Positions 1 to 7,276 are shown, counted from the stretch's first letter. The stretch is 11,260 nucleotides of DNA from an uncultured Clostridia bacterium (GCA_946610635.1 CAMOCI010000010.1:1-11260), one strand, 5' to 3'. Translations and numbers: made by a program. Notes: generated from the letters alone by a model not told the origin.

Positions 1-210
1 TACTCCATCTACTCTTATCTTTTTAAATTGATAAACAGGTATGTTATGTTCTTTTGCAAGCACTTTTGTTTCTGGTGGTGTTAAAACTTGTTTTCTGCCA
101 ACCGGTTTATCTGGTTGACAAACAACAGCAACCACTTGGTGTTTGCTTTCTATAAGTTTTTTTAACACAATTGCGCCATAATGTGGCGTACCCATAAAAA
201 TTATTTTCAT
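1..210 (-). CDS. fmt: Methionyl-tRNA formyltransferase, N-terminal part (cut by window edge)
   Basis: Partial gene: the first 70 codons are present and the rest lies beyond position 1. The enzyme transfers a formyl group from 10-formyl-tetrahydrofolate to Met-tRNA(fMet) in the cytoplasm before initiation. The visible part begins MKIIFMGTP, the Rossmann-type first strand and loop of the formyl-THF hydrolase/transferase fold. It continues with QPDKPVGR at residues 32-39, matching the family's TQPDRPAGR segment, and LTPPETKVLA, which resembles the conserved region that follows. The ATG at 208-210 has GGAG four bases upstream. It starts 28 bp after the def stop codon on the same strand. The def-fmt pair is a classic arrangement, with Def removing the formyl group that Fmt adds. 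Identification is firm from the N-terminal motifs and the neighbour, but catalytic residues of the central domain are not visible here. Confidence 0.93.
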   Translation of the reverse strand, partial: MKIIFMGTPHYGAIVLKKLIESKHQVVAVVCQPDKPVGRKQVLTPPETKVLAKEHNIPVYQFKKIRVDGV

Positions 211-238
211 ATTGCTCCAATAAATTGTAAAAATATGT

Positions 239-754
239 TTAATTATTCTTTTCTTCGTATTCTCTTATTTTCTTTCTATATAAATCCATTTGCTTTGCAT
301 CATCTTTTCTAAATAATTCAACTGCTTTGTCAGTAAACAAGATGCCAGACAAATGGTCAATTTCATGGCAAAAAATAGTTGCCATAAAATCCTCCATAGT
401 AACAGAATATGGATAACCGTATCTATCTTCTGCCTCTACTGTAACTTTGTATGGCCTAATTACAATGCCGTTATATTCTTTAACACTTAAACAGCCTTCA
501 AAACTTTTTTGACTACCATTAGAACTCACTATTTTAGGGTTAACAAGTTCTAGTTTGATTCCATTAGATTCTATAACAACAACCTGTTTAAGTACTCCAA
601 CTTGTGGCGCTGCTATTCCTACGCCCTTTTCTTTTTTCATTGTTTCGTACATATCATCAAGTAGTTGCCATAACTTTTCATCAAAATCTTCAACTAATCT
701 ACATTTTTTTCTTATTAAAGGCTCATCAGAGTAAACCATATTTCTTAATGCCAT
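239..754 (-). CDS. def: Peptide deformylase
   Basis: This 171-residue protein removes the formyl group from the N-terminal methionine of new proteins, using a bound metal (usually Fe2+). All three family motifs are intact. Motif 1 is GVGIAAPQ at residues 44-51, motif 2 is EGCLS at 86-90 with metal ligand Cys88, and motif 3 is HEIDH at 130-134 with ligands His130 and His134 and catalytic Glu131. Length is normal for the family. The short C-terminal region after motif 3 is rich in Lys and Glu and may form a helix. The ATG at 752-754 has a strong AAAAGGAG site (761-768) six bases upstream, and that site overlaps the priA stop codon, so translation of the two genes is probably coupled. It sits between priA and fmt, as in many Bacillota. 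Confidence 0.97.
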   Translation of the reverse strand: MALRNMVYSDEPLIRKKCRLVEDFDEKLWQLLDDMYETMKKEKGVGIAAPQVGVLKQVVVIESNGIKLELVNPKIVSSNGSQKSFEGCLSVKEYNGIVIRPYKVTVEAEDRYGYPYSVTMEDFMATIFCHEIDHLSGILFTDKAVELFRKDDAKQMDLYRKKIREYEEKNN

Positions 755-766
755 AAATAACTCCTT

Positions 767-2947
767 TTAAGATAAATTTTGTGGGTTAACTTCCACAAAC
801 ACTAAACAATTTTTTGTTTTGGTTTGTTTAACTATATTATAAATTAAATTACGCACTTTTGTATAGTCTTTTTGCACAATTCTCATAAGTATTTCATATC
901 TAAACTTATTTTGGATTCTTTTAACAGGGCATTTCATTGCATTTAGATATACAAATGAACTAGAATTATTGTTTTGAATTTGCTTAATCTTTTCAAAATA
1001 TGTTTTGGTGCTTTTTATAACTTCTTCTTCTGTATCACCAGATATTAAAACTCTTAATATTTTAACAAATGGTGGAAATTTTGTAACCTTTCTAATATTG
1101 AGTTCATGTTTAAAAAAGTTTTGATAATCATAGTTAACTGCACAGCGATATGTGTAATTTTTTGGCATGTATGTTTGAAGTACAACTTTACCTTCAAACT
1201 CCCCTCTACCAGCTCTACCACTAACTTGCGTGATTAACTGAAAAGCTCTTTCTGTTGCTCTAAAATCTGCCCTATGAATAGCCATATCAGCATCAATAAT
1301 GCCAACCAAAGTAACAAGGGGAAAGTCATGACCTTTTGCAATCATTTGGGTACCAACTAAAATACTACCCGGAGTACTTGCAAACTGGCTTAATATGCTA
1401 TTATGTGCATCTTTTGTGCGCGTGTTATCATTATCCATTCTAAACACTTTTGTACGAGGAAAAAGCCTGTTTAATTCTTCAACAACTTTTTGTGTGCCTA
1501 TGGCTCCATATCTCAAATCTGTACTGCCACAATTTGGGCAATTTGATAATATATGATACCTGCTATCGCAATAGTGACATTTTAGCATGTTGTCTTCTTT
1601 ATGATATACAAGTGGCACATCACAATGTTCGCATTTAACAGAATAGCCACAACTTCTACACATAACGTTTGATTGATAACCTCGCCTATTTATGTATATC
1701 ATTGCTTGCTTATCATTTTTTATGCAATCGCAAAGCTCTGCCACAAGTTTACGGCTAAAAATAGAATTATTGCCTTCTTTTAACTCTCCAAGCATATCAA
1801 CAATATCAAACTTTGGCATAGGTGCTTTGTTTACACGCTCTGGCATTTCTAGTAGTTTATATTCTCCATTTTGTGCTTTATAAAAACTTTCAACATCTGG
1901 CGTTGCACTACCAAGCACAAGTGCACATTTATTATATTTTGCCCTAAATTGTGCAACTTCAATAGTACTATATCTAGGATTACTTTCACTATAATAACTG
2001 CCATCATGTTCTTCATCAATCACAATAACGCCAAGGTTTTTTATAGGCGCAAAAATAGCACTTCTTGCACCAACAACTACTTTTGCTTCGCCATTATATA
2101 TTCTAAACCACTCATCAAATCTCTCTCTAACCGAAAGCCCAGAGTGAAGTAAGGCTATATCATTACCAAACTTTGCCTTAAAGTTTTTTAGCACTTGTGG
2201 TGTAAGTGATATTTCTGGCACAAGCATTATTGATGTTTTATTTATAGAAAGCATATTTTTTATTATATTCATATACACTTCGGTCTTTCCACTGCCAGTT
2301 ACACCAAAAAGCAAGTAATTATCTGGTTTTTGTGTAATTGTGTTTACAATACGCTGCTGTGTTTGGGTTAAAACAACATTTTTATTAATCACTCCGTAAT
2401 CTTTTATATGGGTTTTTTCTTTTTCTACTTCTAACTTAATTAAATTCAACTTTTCAAGTTTACTAACAGCACTTGATGTAAACTTTTTATTTAATTCACT
2501 TATCTTTTCTCTACTGTGTTCAAGCAAATATAAATATAGTTCTTTTTGATTTTTTGCTGTTGATTTAAAACTATTTATATCAAAATTTTTATCTTTTATT
2601 AAAGCATATCTTGTTAGTTTAGTCTTAACTTTGTTTTGTCTTAATCCACTTGGCACAAAAAGCCTAATCGCGTCCATTTTACGCAAGTTATAGTTCTCTG
2701 TCATAAAATCTATAAGTTTTAACATTTCTGGCAAAATTATAGGCTCATCATCTATACTAATAACTTCTTTAACTTTATCTTCATTCATTGCTGTTGTATC
2801 TTTAATATTTAAAACATAGCCTTCAAGTTTTCTGTTACCAAACGGAACAAGCACCCTAGTACCAATTTTGCATGGGGTGCTTATTTTATAATCAAAAATT
2901 TTATCAACTTCACTATTTAAAATATCAACAACAACTTCTGCGTACAT
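767..2947 (-). CDS. priA: Primosomal replication restart helicase PriA
   Basis: This 726-residue superfamily 2 DNA helicase recognises stalled or collapsed replication forks and reloads the replicative helicase. The N-terminus (MYAEVVVDI, then KIFDY) is the typical 3'-DNA-binding domain. A winged-helix region follows at about residues 110-185. Walker A is GVTGSGKT at 215-222, and the DEAH-type Walker B is DEEHD at 311-315. Eight zinc-binding cysteines lie between the helicase lobes, at 430, 433, 439, 442, 457, 460, 470 and 473. Helicase motif VI is SGRAGRG at 576-582. All key elements are present and the length is normal. The ATG lies 10 bp after the stop codon of the FlaR-like kinase gene. 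Only a distant AAAGG is visible upstream, so initiation probably relies on coupling to that gene. Downstream is def, 12 bp away. Confidence 0.98.
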   Translation of the reverse strand: MYAEVVVDILNSEVDKIFDYKISTPCKIGTRVLVPFGNRKLEGYVLNIKDTTAMNEDKVKEVISIDDEPIILPEMLKLIDFMTENYNLRKMDAIRLFVPSGLRQNKVKTKLTRYALIKDKNFDINSFKSTAKNQKELYLYLLEHSREKISELNKKFTSSAVSKLEKLNLIKLEVEKEKTHIKDYGVINKNVVLTQTQQRIVNTITQKPDNYLLFGVTGSGKTEVYMNIIKNMLSINKTSIMLVPEISLTPQVLKNFKAKFGNDIALLHSGLSVRERFDEWFRIYNGEAKVVVGARSAIFAPIKNLGVIVIDEEHDGSYYSESNPRYSTIEVAQFRAKYNKCALVLGSATPDVESFYKAQNGEYKLLEMPERVNKAPMPKFDIVDMLGELKEGNNSIFSRKLVAELCDCIKNDKQAMIYINRRGYQSNVMCRSCGYSVKCEHCDVPLVYHKEDNMLKCHYCDSRYHILSNCPNCGSTDLRYGAIGTQKVVEELNRLFPRTKVFRMDNDNTRTKDAHNSILSQFASTPGSILVGTQMIAKGHDFPLVTLVGIIDADMAIHRADFRATERAFQLITQVSGRAGRGEFEGKVVLQTYMPKNYTYRCAVNYDYQNFFKHELNIRKVTKFPPFVKILRVLISGDTEEEVIKSTKTYFEKIKQIQNNNSSSFVYLNAMKCPVKRIQNKFRYEILMRIVQKDYTKVRNLIYNIVKQTKTKNCLVFVEVNPQNLS

Positions 2948-2957
2948 AAATCTATTT

Positions 2958-3470
2958 TTATTTAACCTTTTGTTTTAATTTTTCAAAAAACATATTTACT
3001 TGTTTTCTATTTTTTAAAATAATTTTTTTGCCTTTTGTTTTATTAAGATTTTCAATATGTTTTTTTCGTCTTTCTTTTGTTCTGCCATCAAATAAAATCC
3101 ATTTTTTAAAAGCAAAATCAAATTTATCATTACAAGGACAACTTTCTCTGTGAGCATTTTTATATTGTTTAGCTCTTTTACGTGCTGAAAAAAAGCATAC
3201 AAAACGATTGAAGTTTAAAAATATTGTCATATCAGTTTCATAAAATCTTTGTGGACATATTTTTGTAAAATTTCCGTCAATTACCCAGTTTTCATTTTTA
3301 TCTAAGAAATCTTGTACAATTTTAGTTTGTTCTTCATCTGTTCTCTCTTGCCAATTGCCATAAAATTTTGTGTTATCTAAATGTAAAACTGGAATGTTAT
3401 ATAATTCACTTAATTTTTTTGCAAGTGTAGATTTTCCACTACCAGAATATCCTATAACTTCAATTTTCAT
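2958..3470 (-). CDS. P-loop kinase of the FlaR / adenylate-kinase-like family
   Basis: This 170-residue cytoplasmic P-loop protein resembles the small adenylate-kinase-like proteins annotated as 'DNA topology modulation protein FlaR-related'. Seen: the Walker A motif GYSGSGKST at residues 7-15 at the extreme N-terminus, the HLDNTKFYGNW segment at 30-40, and WVIDGNF at 62-68. The latter two are hallmarks of this family and occupy the nucleoside-monophosphate-binding position. A lid-like Arg/Lys-rich stretch follows (residues 97-140) with a CPC pair at 111-113. Substrate and physiological role are unknown, and the topology name is historical, so I give no gene symbol. The ATG at 3468-3470 has AAAGGGG seven bases upstream. 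It lies between rpoZ and priA, where many Bacillota carry coaBC (and gmk just before rpoZ). The motifs do not match either of those proteins. A frame shifted within 3014-3202 is only a shadow. Confidence 0.8.
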   Translation of the reverse strand: MKIEVIGYSGSGKSTLAKKLSELYNIPVLHLDNTKFYGNWQERTDEEQTKIVQDFLDKNENWVIDGNFTKICPQRFYETDMTIFLNFNRFVCFFSARKRAKQYKNAHRESCPCNDKFDFAFKKWILFDGRTKERRKKHIENLNKTKGKKIILKNRKQVNMFFEKLKQKVK

Positions 3471-3515
3471 ATTTTATCCCCTTTACAAAATTAAAACAAA
3501 AACAAATATTTTTTT

Positions 3516-3546
3516 AAAAATAAAAAGGCAAACGAAACATTTGCCT
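3516..3546 (-). terminator. Intrinsic terminator after rpoZ
   Basis: Read on the minus strand, a perfect 7-bp stem AGGCAAA/TTTGCCT with a 7-nt loop lies at 3526-3546. It is followed by TTTTT, an A, and TTTTT down to 3516. It begins 5 bp after the rpoZ stop codon. It separates rpoZ from the FlaR-like kinase gene, whose start codon is about 46 bp further on, so the kinase-priA-def-fmt run depends either on readthrough or on a weak promoter I could not identify. Confidence 0.85.
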
Positions 3547-3550
3547 AAAA

Positions 3551-3742
3551 TTATTCTTCAACTACAACATCTCCATTCCAAATCTCGTTTGCAGCTTCTG
3601 TAAGTTCTGGAACTTCTGGCTCAACACCTTCTTCTAAATGTTTTTTTTGAAGTTCTAATGCTCTTTTGCTTGCTAAAACAGAAAGTTTGTATTTGTTACC
3701 AACTTTGGCACTCATTTTTTCTATTGGTGGCTCAATCATCAT
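3551..3742 (-). CDS. rpoZ: DNA-directed RNA polymerase omega subunit
   Basis: This small 63-residue subunit wraps the beta' C-terminal region and helps assemble and stabilise RNA polymerase. The N-terminal half carries the family pattern: Pro-Pro-Ile near the start, then NKYKLSVLASKRALEL at residues 16-31, equivalent to the conserved SKY-LV--AAKRAR helix. The tail is acidic (ending VVVEE), as is common. I chose the ATG at 3740-3742 because AAGGAG (3753-3758) lies ten bases upstream. A longer in-frame start at 3791-3793 falls inside the -35 box of the promoter and so could not be transcribed from it. A second ATG follows immediately at 3737-3739 and could also serve. Its own promoter precedes it and a strong terminator follows it. 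Confidence 0.93.
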   Translation of the reverse strand: MMIEPPIEKMSAKVGNKYKLSVLASKRALELQKKHLEEGVEPEVPELTEAANEIWNGDVVVEE

Positions 3743-3764
3743 GATAATATATCTCCTTATTTTT

Positions 3765-3793
3765 ATTGTATCACTTTTATATAAATTTTTCAA
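3765..3793 (-). promoter_or_regulatory. Housekeeping (sigma-A type) promoter for rpoZ
   Basis: On the minus strand TTGAAA (3788-3793) and TACAAT (3765-3770) are separated by exactly 17 bp, close to the TTGACA/TATAAT consensus. The predicted transcription start near 3758 gives a leader of only about 15 nt, with the AAGGAG site at its very 5' end. Its position also rules out the upstream ATG at 3791-3793 as the rpoZ start. Confidence 0.8.
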
Positions 3794-3859
3794 TCATAAA
3801 ATAACTATTTTATTATAGATATCAAATGTAACTATCAAATAAAATTAAATATGACAAAA

Positions 3860-5290
3860 TTATTTTAACTCTTCTAGTAAAAGTTGAGTTGCAATTTGTG
3901 GGTTAATTTTACCTTTTGATAGTTTCATAACTTGCCCCATAAGATAAGTTATTGCTTTTTGGTTGCCTGACTTAAAATCAGCAACTGCTTGTGGATTGTT
4001 TGCAATAGCCTCTAAAACAAACTTTTTTGCATCATCTGCACTATTATTTTGTTTTAGTCCAAGTTCTTCGGCAAGTTGTTTTGCACTTTCATTTGTGTCC
4101 CAAACTCTATCTAAAAGTTCTCTTGCACTATTAATAGATATTTCTTTGTTTTGAAACATATCAATAAGTTCTACAAAATTTTGTGCTGAAATGCTAACAT
4201 TTGGTTCTTCTTCTAAACTCTCTTTAAGTTTTCTCATAACATCAGTACAAATCCAATTACAAACAACTTTTGGCTGGTTTTTAAGTTTCAAACAATCTTC
4301 AAAAAAGTTTGTAACATTTATATTGCTTGTTAATGTTTCTGCATCTTGCTTTGGCAAGCCAAACACATTCATATATCTATTTTTTCTATCGTAAGGCAAT
4401 TCTGGCATTGTATGTTTAATTCTTGTAATATACTCTGGTGTAATGCTAATTGGTAACAAATCAGGGTCTGGGAAGTATCTATAATCATTGCTTGTTTCTT
4501 TGCTACGTAATGGCTCATTTTTGCCTAAATCATCATCCCATTTTAAAGTGATTTGATGTATAACTTCACCATTTTCTATCGCATTAATCTGCCTTTGTGC
4601 TTCAAACTCTATTGCTCTTTTTACAGCTTTAAAACTATTTAAGTTTTTCATTTCAGTACGATTGCCAAGTTTGTCACTACCTTTTGGTGCAACACTTAAA
4701 TTCACGTCACAACGCAAACTACCCTCTTGCATTTTACAATCTGATACGCCTATTGCCACAAGTGTTTCTTTTATACTTGTTAATGTTGCAACGGCTTCAT
4801 CTGCGCTATGAATATCTGGCTCTGTAACAATTTCTATAAGTGGCACACCACAACGATTATAATCAATAAAAGATTTGTTTAGTTTTGCATCATGTACGCT
4901 TTTTCCAGCGTCTTCTTCCATGTGAATATTGTTTATGCGCGTAAACTTTTCTTCACCATTTAGCTTATATCTAATTTTTCCATTGATACAAATTGGTTTT
5001 TCAAGTTGGCTTATTTGATATGCTTTGCTTAAATCTGGATAGAAATAATTTTTTCGCTCAAATATTGCAACATTATTTATATCACAATCAAATGCAAGTC
5101 CACTTTTTATAGCATATTCAACACAAGTTTTGTTAATGGTTGGTATTGCCCCCGGCATACCCATACATATTGGACATGTATTTGTGTTTATGGGTGCGCC
5201 AAATTGATTTTTACATCTACAAAATGCTTTTGTTTCGGTTTTAAGTTCAACGTGAATCTCTAAACCTACTGTAATTTCGTAATTATTCAT
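3860..5290 (-). CDS. gatB: Asp-tRNA(Asn)/Glu-tRNA(Gln) amidotransferase subunit B
   Basis: GatB is the tRNA-binding and kinase-like subunit of GatCAB. It phosphorylates the misacylated Glu-tRNA(Gln) or Asp-tRNA(Asn) side chain so that ammonia from GatA can convert it to Gln- or Asn-tRNA. The protein has 476 residues, normal for the family. The N-terminus GLEIHVELKTETKAF is diagnostic, followed by NYFYPDLSKAYQISQ (81-95), DYRYFPDPDL (269-278), and a C-terminal YqeY-like tail domain from about 330. Four cysteines (24, 26, 39, 42; CRC and CPIC) form a likely structural zinc site known in some GatB proteins. I place the start at the ATG at 5288-5290, where the family N-terminus begins and AGGGGG lies five bases upstream. 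The 24 extra in-frame codons upstream lie inside gatA. It overlaps the gatA stop by 8 bp, indicating coupling. No clear terminator follows. Confidence 0.97.
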   Translation of the reverse strand: MNNYEITVGLEIHVELKTETKAFCRCKNQFGAPINTNTCPICMGMPGAIPTINKTCVEYAIKSGLAFDCDINNVAIFERKNYFYPDLSKAYQISQLEKPICINGKIRYKLNGEEKFTRINNIHMEEDAGKSVHDAKLNKSFIDYNRCGVPLIEIVTEPDIHSADEAVATLTSIKETLVAIGVSDCKMQEGSLRCDVNLSVAPKGSDKLGNRTEMKNLNSFKAVKRAIEFEAQRQINAIENGEVIHQITLKWDDDLGKNEPLRSKETSNDYRYFPDPDLLPISITPEYITRIKHTMPELPYDRKNRYMNVFGLPKQDAETLTSNINVTNFFEDCLKLKNQPKVVCNWICTDVMRKLKESLEEEPNVSISAQNFVELIDMFQNKEISINSARELLDRVWDTNESAKQLAEELGLKQNNSADDAKKFVLEAIANNPQAVADFKSGNQKAITYLMGQVMKLSKGKINPQIATQLLLEELK

Positions 5291-6728
5291 TTTGACCCCC
5301 TTTGTGTTCTTCAAAGTAGTTTGCAAGTGTGTAAAGTGTTGTTTCATCAAACTTTTTACCAATCAACTGCAAACCTATTGGCATTCCATCACTATCTTTT
5401 CCGCAAGGAAAACTTATTGCAGGGCTGCCAACAATGTTAACAGGCACTGTATAAACGTCACTTAAATACATTTTTATATGGTCATTAGATTTTTCGCCCA
5501 ACTTAAATGCAACACTTGGGCTGGTTGGAGAAAGTAAAACATCACACTGCTTAAATGCTTCTTCAAAATCTTTTTGAAGTAATGCTTGAACTTTTTTTGC
5601 TTTTTTGTAGTAAGCATCATAATAGCCACTAGAAAGCACAAAGTTACCTAGCATAATTCTACGTTTAACTTCTTTTCCAAAACCTTCTGTACGTGTTTTA
5701 ACATACAAATCAACAAGGTCTTTATATCCTTGTGCACGATAGCCATATCTTATGCCATCAAATCTACCTAAATTACTGCTTGCCTCAGCACTAGAAATAA
5801 TGTAGTAAGCAGAAAGTGCCAAGTCAATATTTTTTAAACTAACATCAACAATCTCTGCACCATTTTGTTTGTAAAACTCTATTGCGTTTTTAATTGCAAT
5901 TTCAACATCAATATCCATACCAAGTGCGAAAAACTCTTTTGCAATACCAATCTTTAAGCCCTTAATACTATTTTTTATTTCGCTTAAATAGTTAGGAACA
6001 GGAACATTTGCAGAAGTTGTTTCTTTTTCATCATACCCTGCAATGGCTGATAGCATAACAGCATTATCTTTAACGGTTCTTGTTAATGGTCCAACTTGGT
6101 CAAGAGAATTTGCAAATGCAACTACTCCATAGCGGCTAACTCTGCCATAAGTTGGTTTTAAACCTACAACGCCACAAAAACTCGCTGGCTCTCTTATACT
6201 ACCACCAGTATCGGTACCAAGGGCCGCATAGCATTGATACGCGCCAACACTGCACGCACTGCCACCACTACTACCACCCGGAACCCTAGTACTATCAATA
6301 GGGTTTAAACATGGGCCAAACGCACTATTTTCGTTAGATGAGCCCATTGCAAACTCGTCCATATTTGCTTTGCCAACAATAACAGCATATTGTGATTTTA
6401 ACTTTTCTATAACTGTTGCATCATAAACTGAAACATAATTTTCTAACATTTTAGATGAACATGTTGTTTTTGTACCTAAAACATTAATGTTATCTTTAAC
6501 AACAATAGGCACACCTGCAAGTACTGGCAAGTCTTTGCCTGCGTCAAGCATTTCATCAACTTGTTTTGCAACATTAATTGCTTCGTCAAAATTATAACTA
6601 TTTAAAGCATTCAGTTTTTCTGTTGCCTTAATTCTCTCTATTATTTGATTTGTTACTTCCAAACTCGTAACTTCTCTATCATGTATTTTCTTGCTAACTT
6701 CTAGCAAACTTAATTTTGTATAATCCAT
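5283..6728 (-). CDS. gatA: Asp-tRNA(Asn)/Glu-tRNA(Gln) amidotransferase subunit A
   Basis: GatA is the glutaminase subunit of GatCAB, an amidase-signature enzyme that releases ammonia from glutamine for transfer to the tRNA-bound substrate held by GatB. The protein has 481 residues, normal length. The Ser-cisSer-Lys triad is intact: Lys78 in GVPIVVKDN, Ser153 in PGGSSGGSA, and Ser177 in DTGGSIREPA, the nucleophile. Spacing between these residues matches well-studied GatA proteins. The C-terminus contains the expected GIPAISFPCG-like segment near residue 440. The ATG at 6726-6728 has AAAGGA upstream. The gene ends within gatB (8-bp overlap). Unusually, 260 bp separate it from gatC, although the two are normally adjacent. 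I saw no convincing promoter in that gap on this strand, so it is probably transcribed from the gatC promoter. Confidence 0.98.
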   Translation of the reverse strand: MDYTKLSLLEVSKKIHDREVTSLEVTNQIIERIKATEKLNALNSYNFDEAINVAKQVDEMLDAGKDLPVLAGVPIVVKDNINVLGTKTTCSSKMLENYVSVYDATVIEKLKSQYAVIVGKANMDEFAMGSSNENSAFGPCLNPIDSTRVPGGSSGGSACSVGAYQCYAALGTDTGGSIREPASFCGVVGLKPTYGRVSRYGVVAFANSLDQVGPLTRTVKDNAVMLSAIAGYDEKETTSANVPVPNYLSEIKNSIKGLKIGIAKEFFALGMDIDVEIAIKNAIEFYKQNGAEIVDVSLKNIDLALSAYYIISSAEASSNLGRFDGIRYGYRAQGYKDLVDLYVKTRTEGFGKEVKRRIMLGNFVLSSGYYDAYYKKAKKVQALLQKDFEEAFKQCDVLLSPTSPSVAFKLGEKSNDHIKMYLSDVYTVPVNIVGSPAISFPCGKDSDGMPIGLQLIGKKFDETTLYTLANYFEEHKGGQNE

Positions 6729-6731
6729 TTT

Positions 6732-6988
6732 TATTTCCTTTACGGCTGCCCAATGAACTGCCGATATATTATTTAATTACCTTATTATTTTGATTGTATG
6801 TTCAATCTTACACTATATTTATTTTGAATTACAATGGTAGCAGATTTGGATGGATTTTTGAGATAAATTAACACAAACTGCATGCCACTAAGTGATCTTG
6901 TGGTAGGCAAAGTTTGGGATAATTTAGCCAAAAAGATGCCAAATATGCAGATATAATGTCGTGCTATCCGGTAGGTAGAACGAAATAA
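6732..6988. other. Unusual 260-bp spacer inside the gatCAB operon
   Basis: The spacer between the gatC stop and the gatA ribosome binding site contains no gene I can name. On the minus strand the gatC frame remains open after its TAG for 67 codons (6788-6988) to a TAA at 6785-6787. The only ATG in this extension is at 6881-6883, with no good ribosome binding site. On the plus strand there are a 24-codon open frame starting at 6882, a bulged hairpin at 6879-6909, and a promoter-like TTGATT-N18-TATATT at 6790-6819. The half nearest gatC looks less AT-rich than other spacers in the window. It may be a decayed insertion, a dispersed repeat, or a structured RNA; the sequence alone does not decide. 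Confidence 0.5.
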
Positions 6989-7276
6989 CTAATCTACCAT
7001 TAGTGGTACAGCAACACTGCTACCAAAACTGTCTGGTGCATTTTTTATTGCATCATTTTTAGATAAACTTTGGTGGGCAATATCTTCTTTAATCTCTGTT
7101 TCTGCATCTAATAAATTTAATTTTAATTCTATTCCATTTGTATCAACTTTTTCTAGCATATCAATTTGATGCAGAGTTTTTTCAAATTCATTTTTAAAAT
7201 TTTCAGTTTCTTCAGCGGTAAATTCTATTCTAGATAATTCTGCCAAATGTTCTACAAGTTCTGTTGTTATTTCCAT
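6989..7276 (-). CDS. gatC: Asp-tRNA(Asn)/Glu-tRNA(Gln) amidotransferase subunit C
   Basis: GatC is the small subunit that wraps around the GatA-GatB interface and stabilises the complex. The 95-residue length is typical. The N-terminal helix (HLAELSRIEFTAEETENF, residues 10-27) and the C-terminal NAPDSFGSSVAVP segment (79-91, compare the family's NAPE...F-VP ending) support the call. The ATG at 7274-7276 begins the normal family N-terminus. GGAG lies upstream at 7282-7285, but it directly abuts the -10 box of a strong promoter and may not be transcribed. The stop is TAG, the only one among the genes here, and the frame continues open beyond it. It is the first gene of gatCAB. Confidence 0.94.
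   Translation of the reverse strand: MEITTELVEHLAELSRIEFTAEETENFKNEFEKTLHQIDMLEKVDTNGIELKLNLLDAETEIKEDIAHQSLSKNDAIKNAPDSFGSSVAVPLMVD

Noticed and set aside
1450..2152. Plus-strand open frames inside priA (and similar ones in gatB, mtaB, clpX and clpP)
   Set aside because: They lie wholly antisense to well-conserved genes, have no ribosome binding sites, and show no recognisable domains.
3014..3202. Minus-strand frame inside the FlaR-like kinase gene
   Set aside because: It is out of frame within a gene with clear motifs and reads as low-complexity Lys/Ile/Leu.
3743..3793. Longer rpoZ with an in-frame ATG at 3791-3793
   Set aside because: The extra 17 residues are unlike omega, and that ATG lies inside the -35 box. 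AAGGAG supports the start at 3742.
3820..3840. Direct repeat TATCAAAT twice, 13 bp apart, between gatB and rpoZ
   Set aside because: Two short AT-rich copies only, with no promoter-phased arrangement, so probably chance.
5291..5362. Longer gatB starting inside gatA
   Set aside because: The 24 added codons are unlike GatB, and the family N-terminus and an AGGGGG site fit the ATG at 5288-5290.
6732..6988. T-box or other known riboswitch ahead of gatA
   Set aside because: No T-box sequence (TGGNACCGCG) or specifier stem is visible, and no terminator/antiterminator pair precedes gatA.
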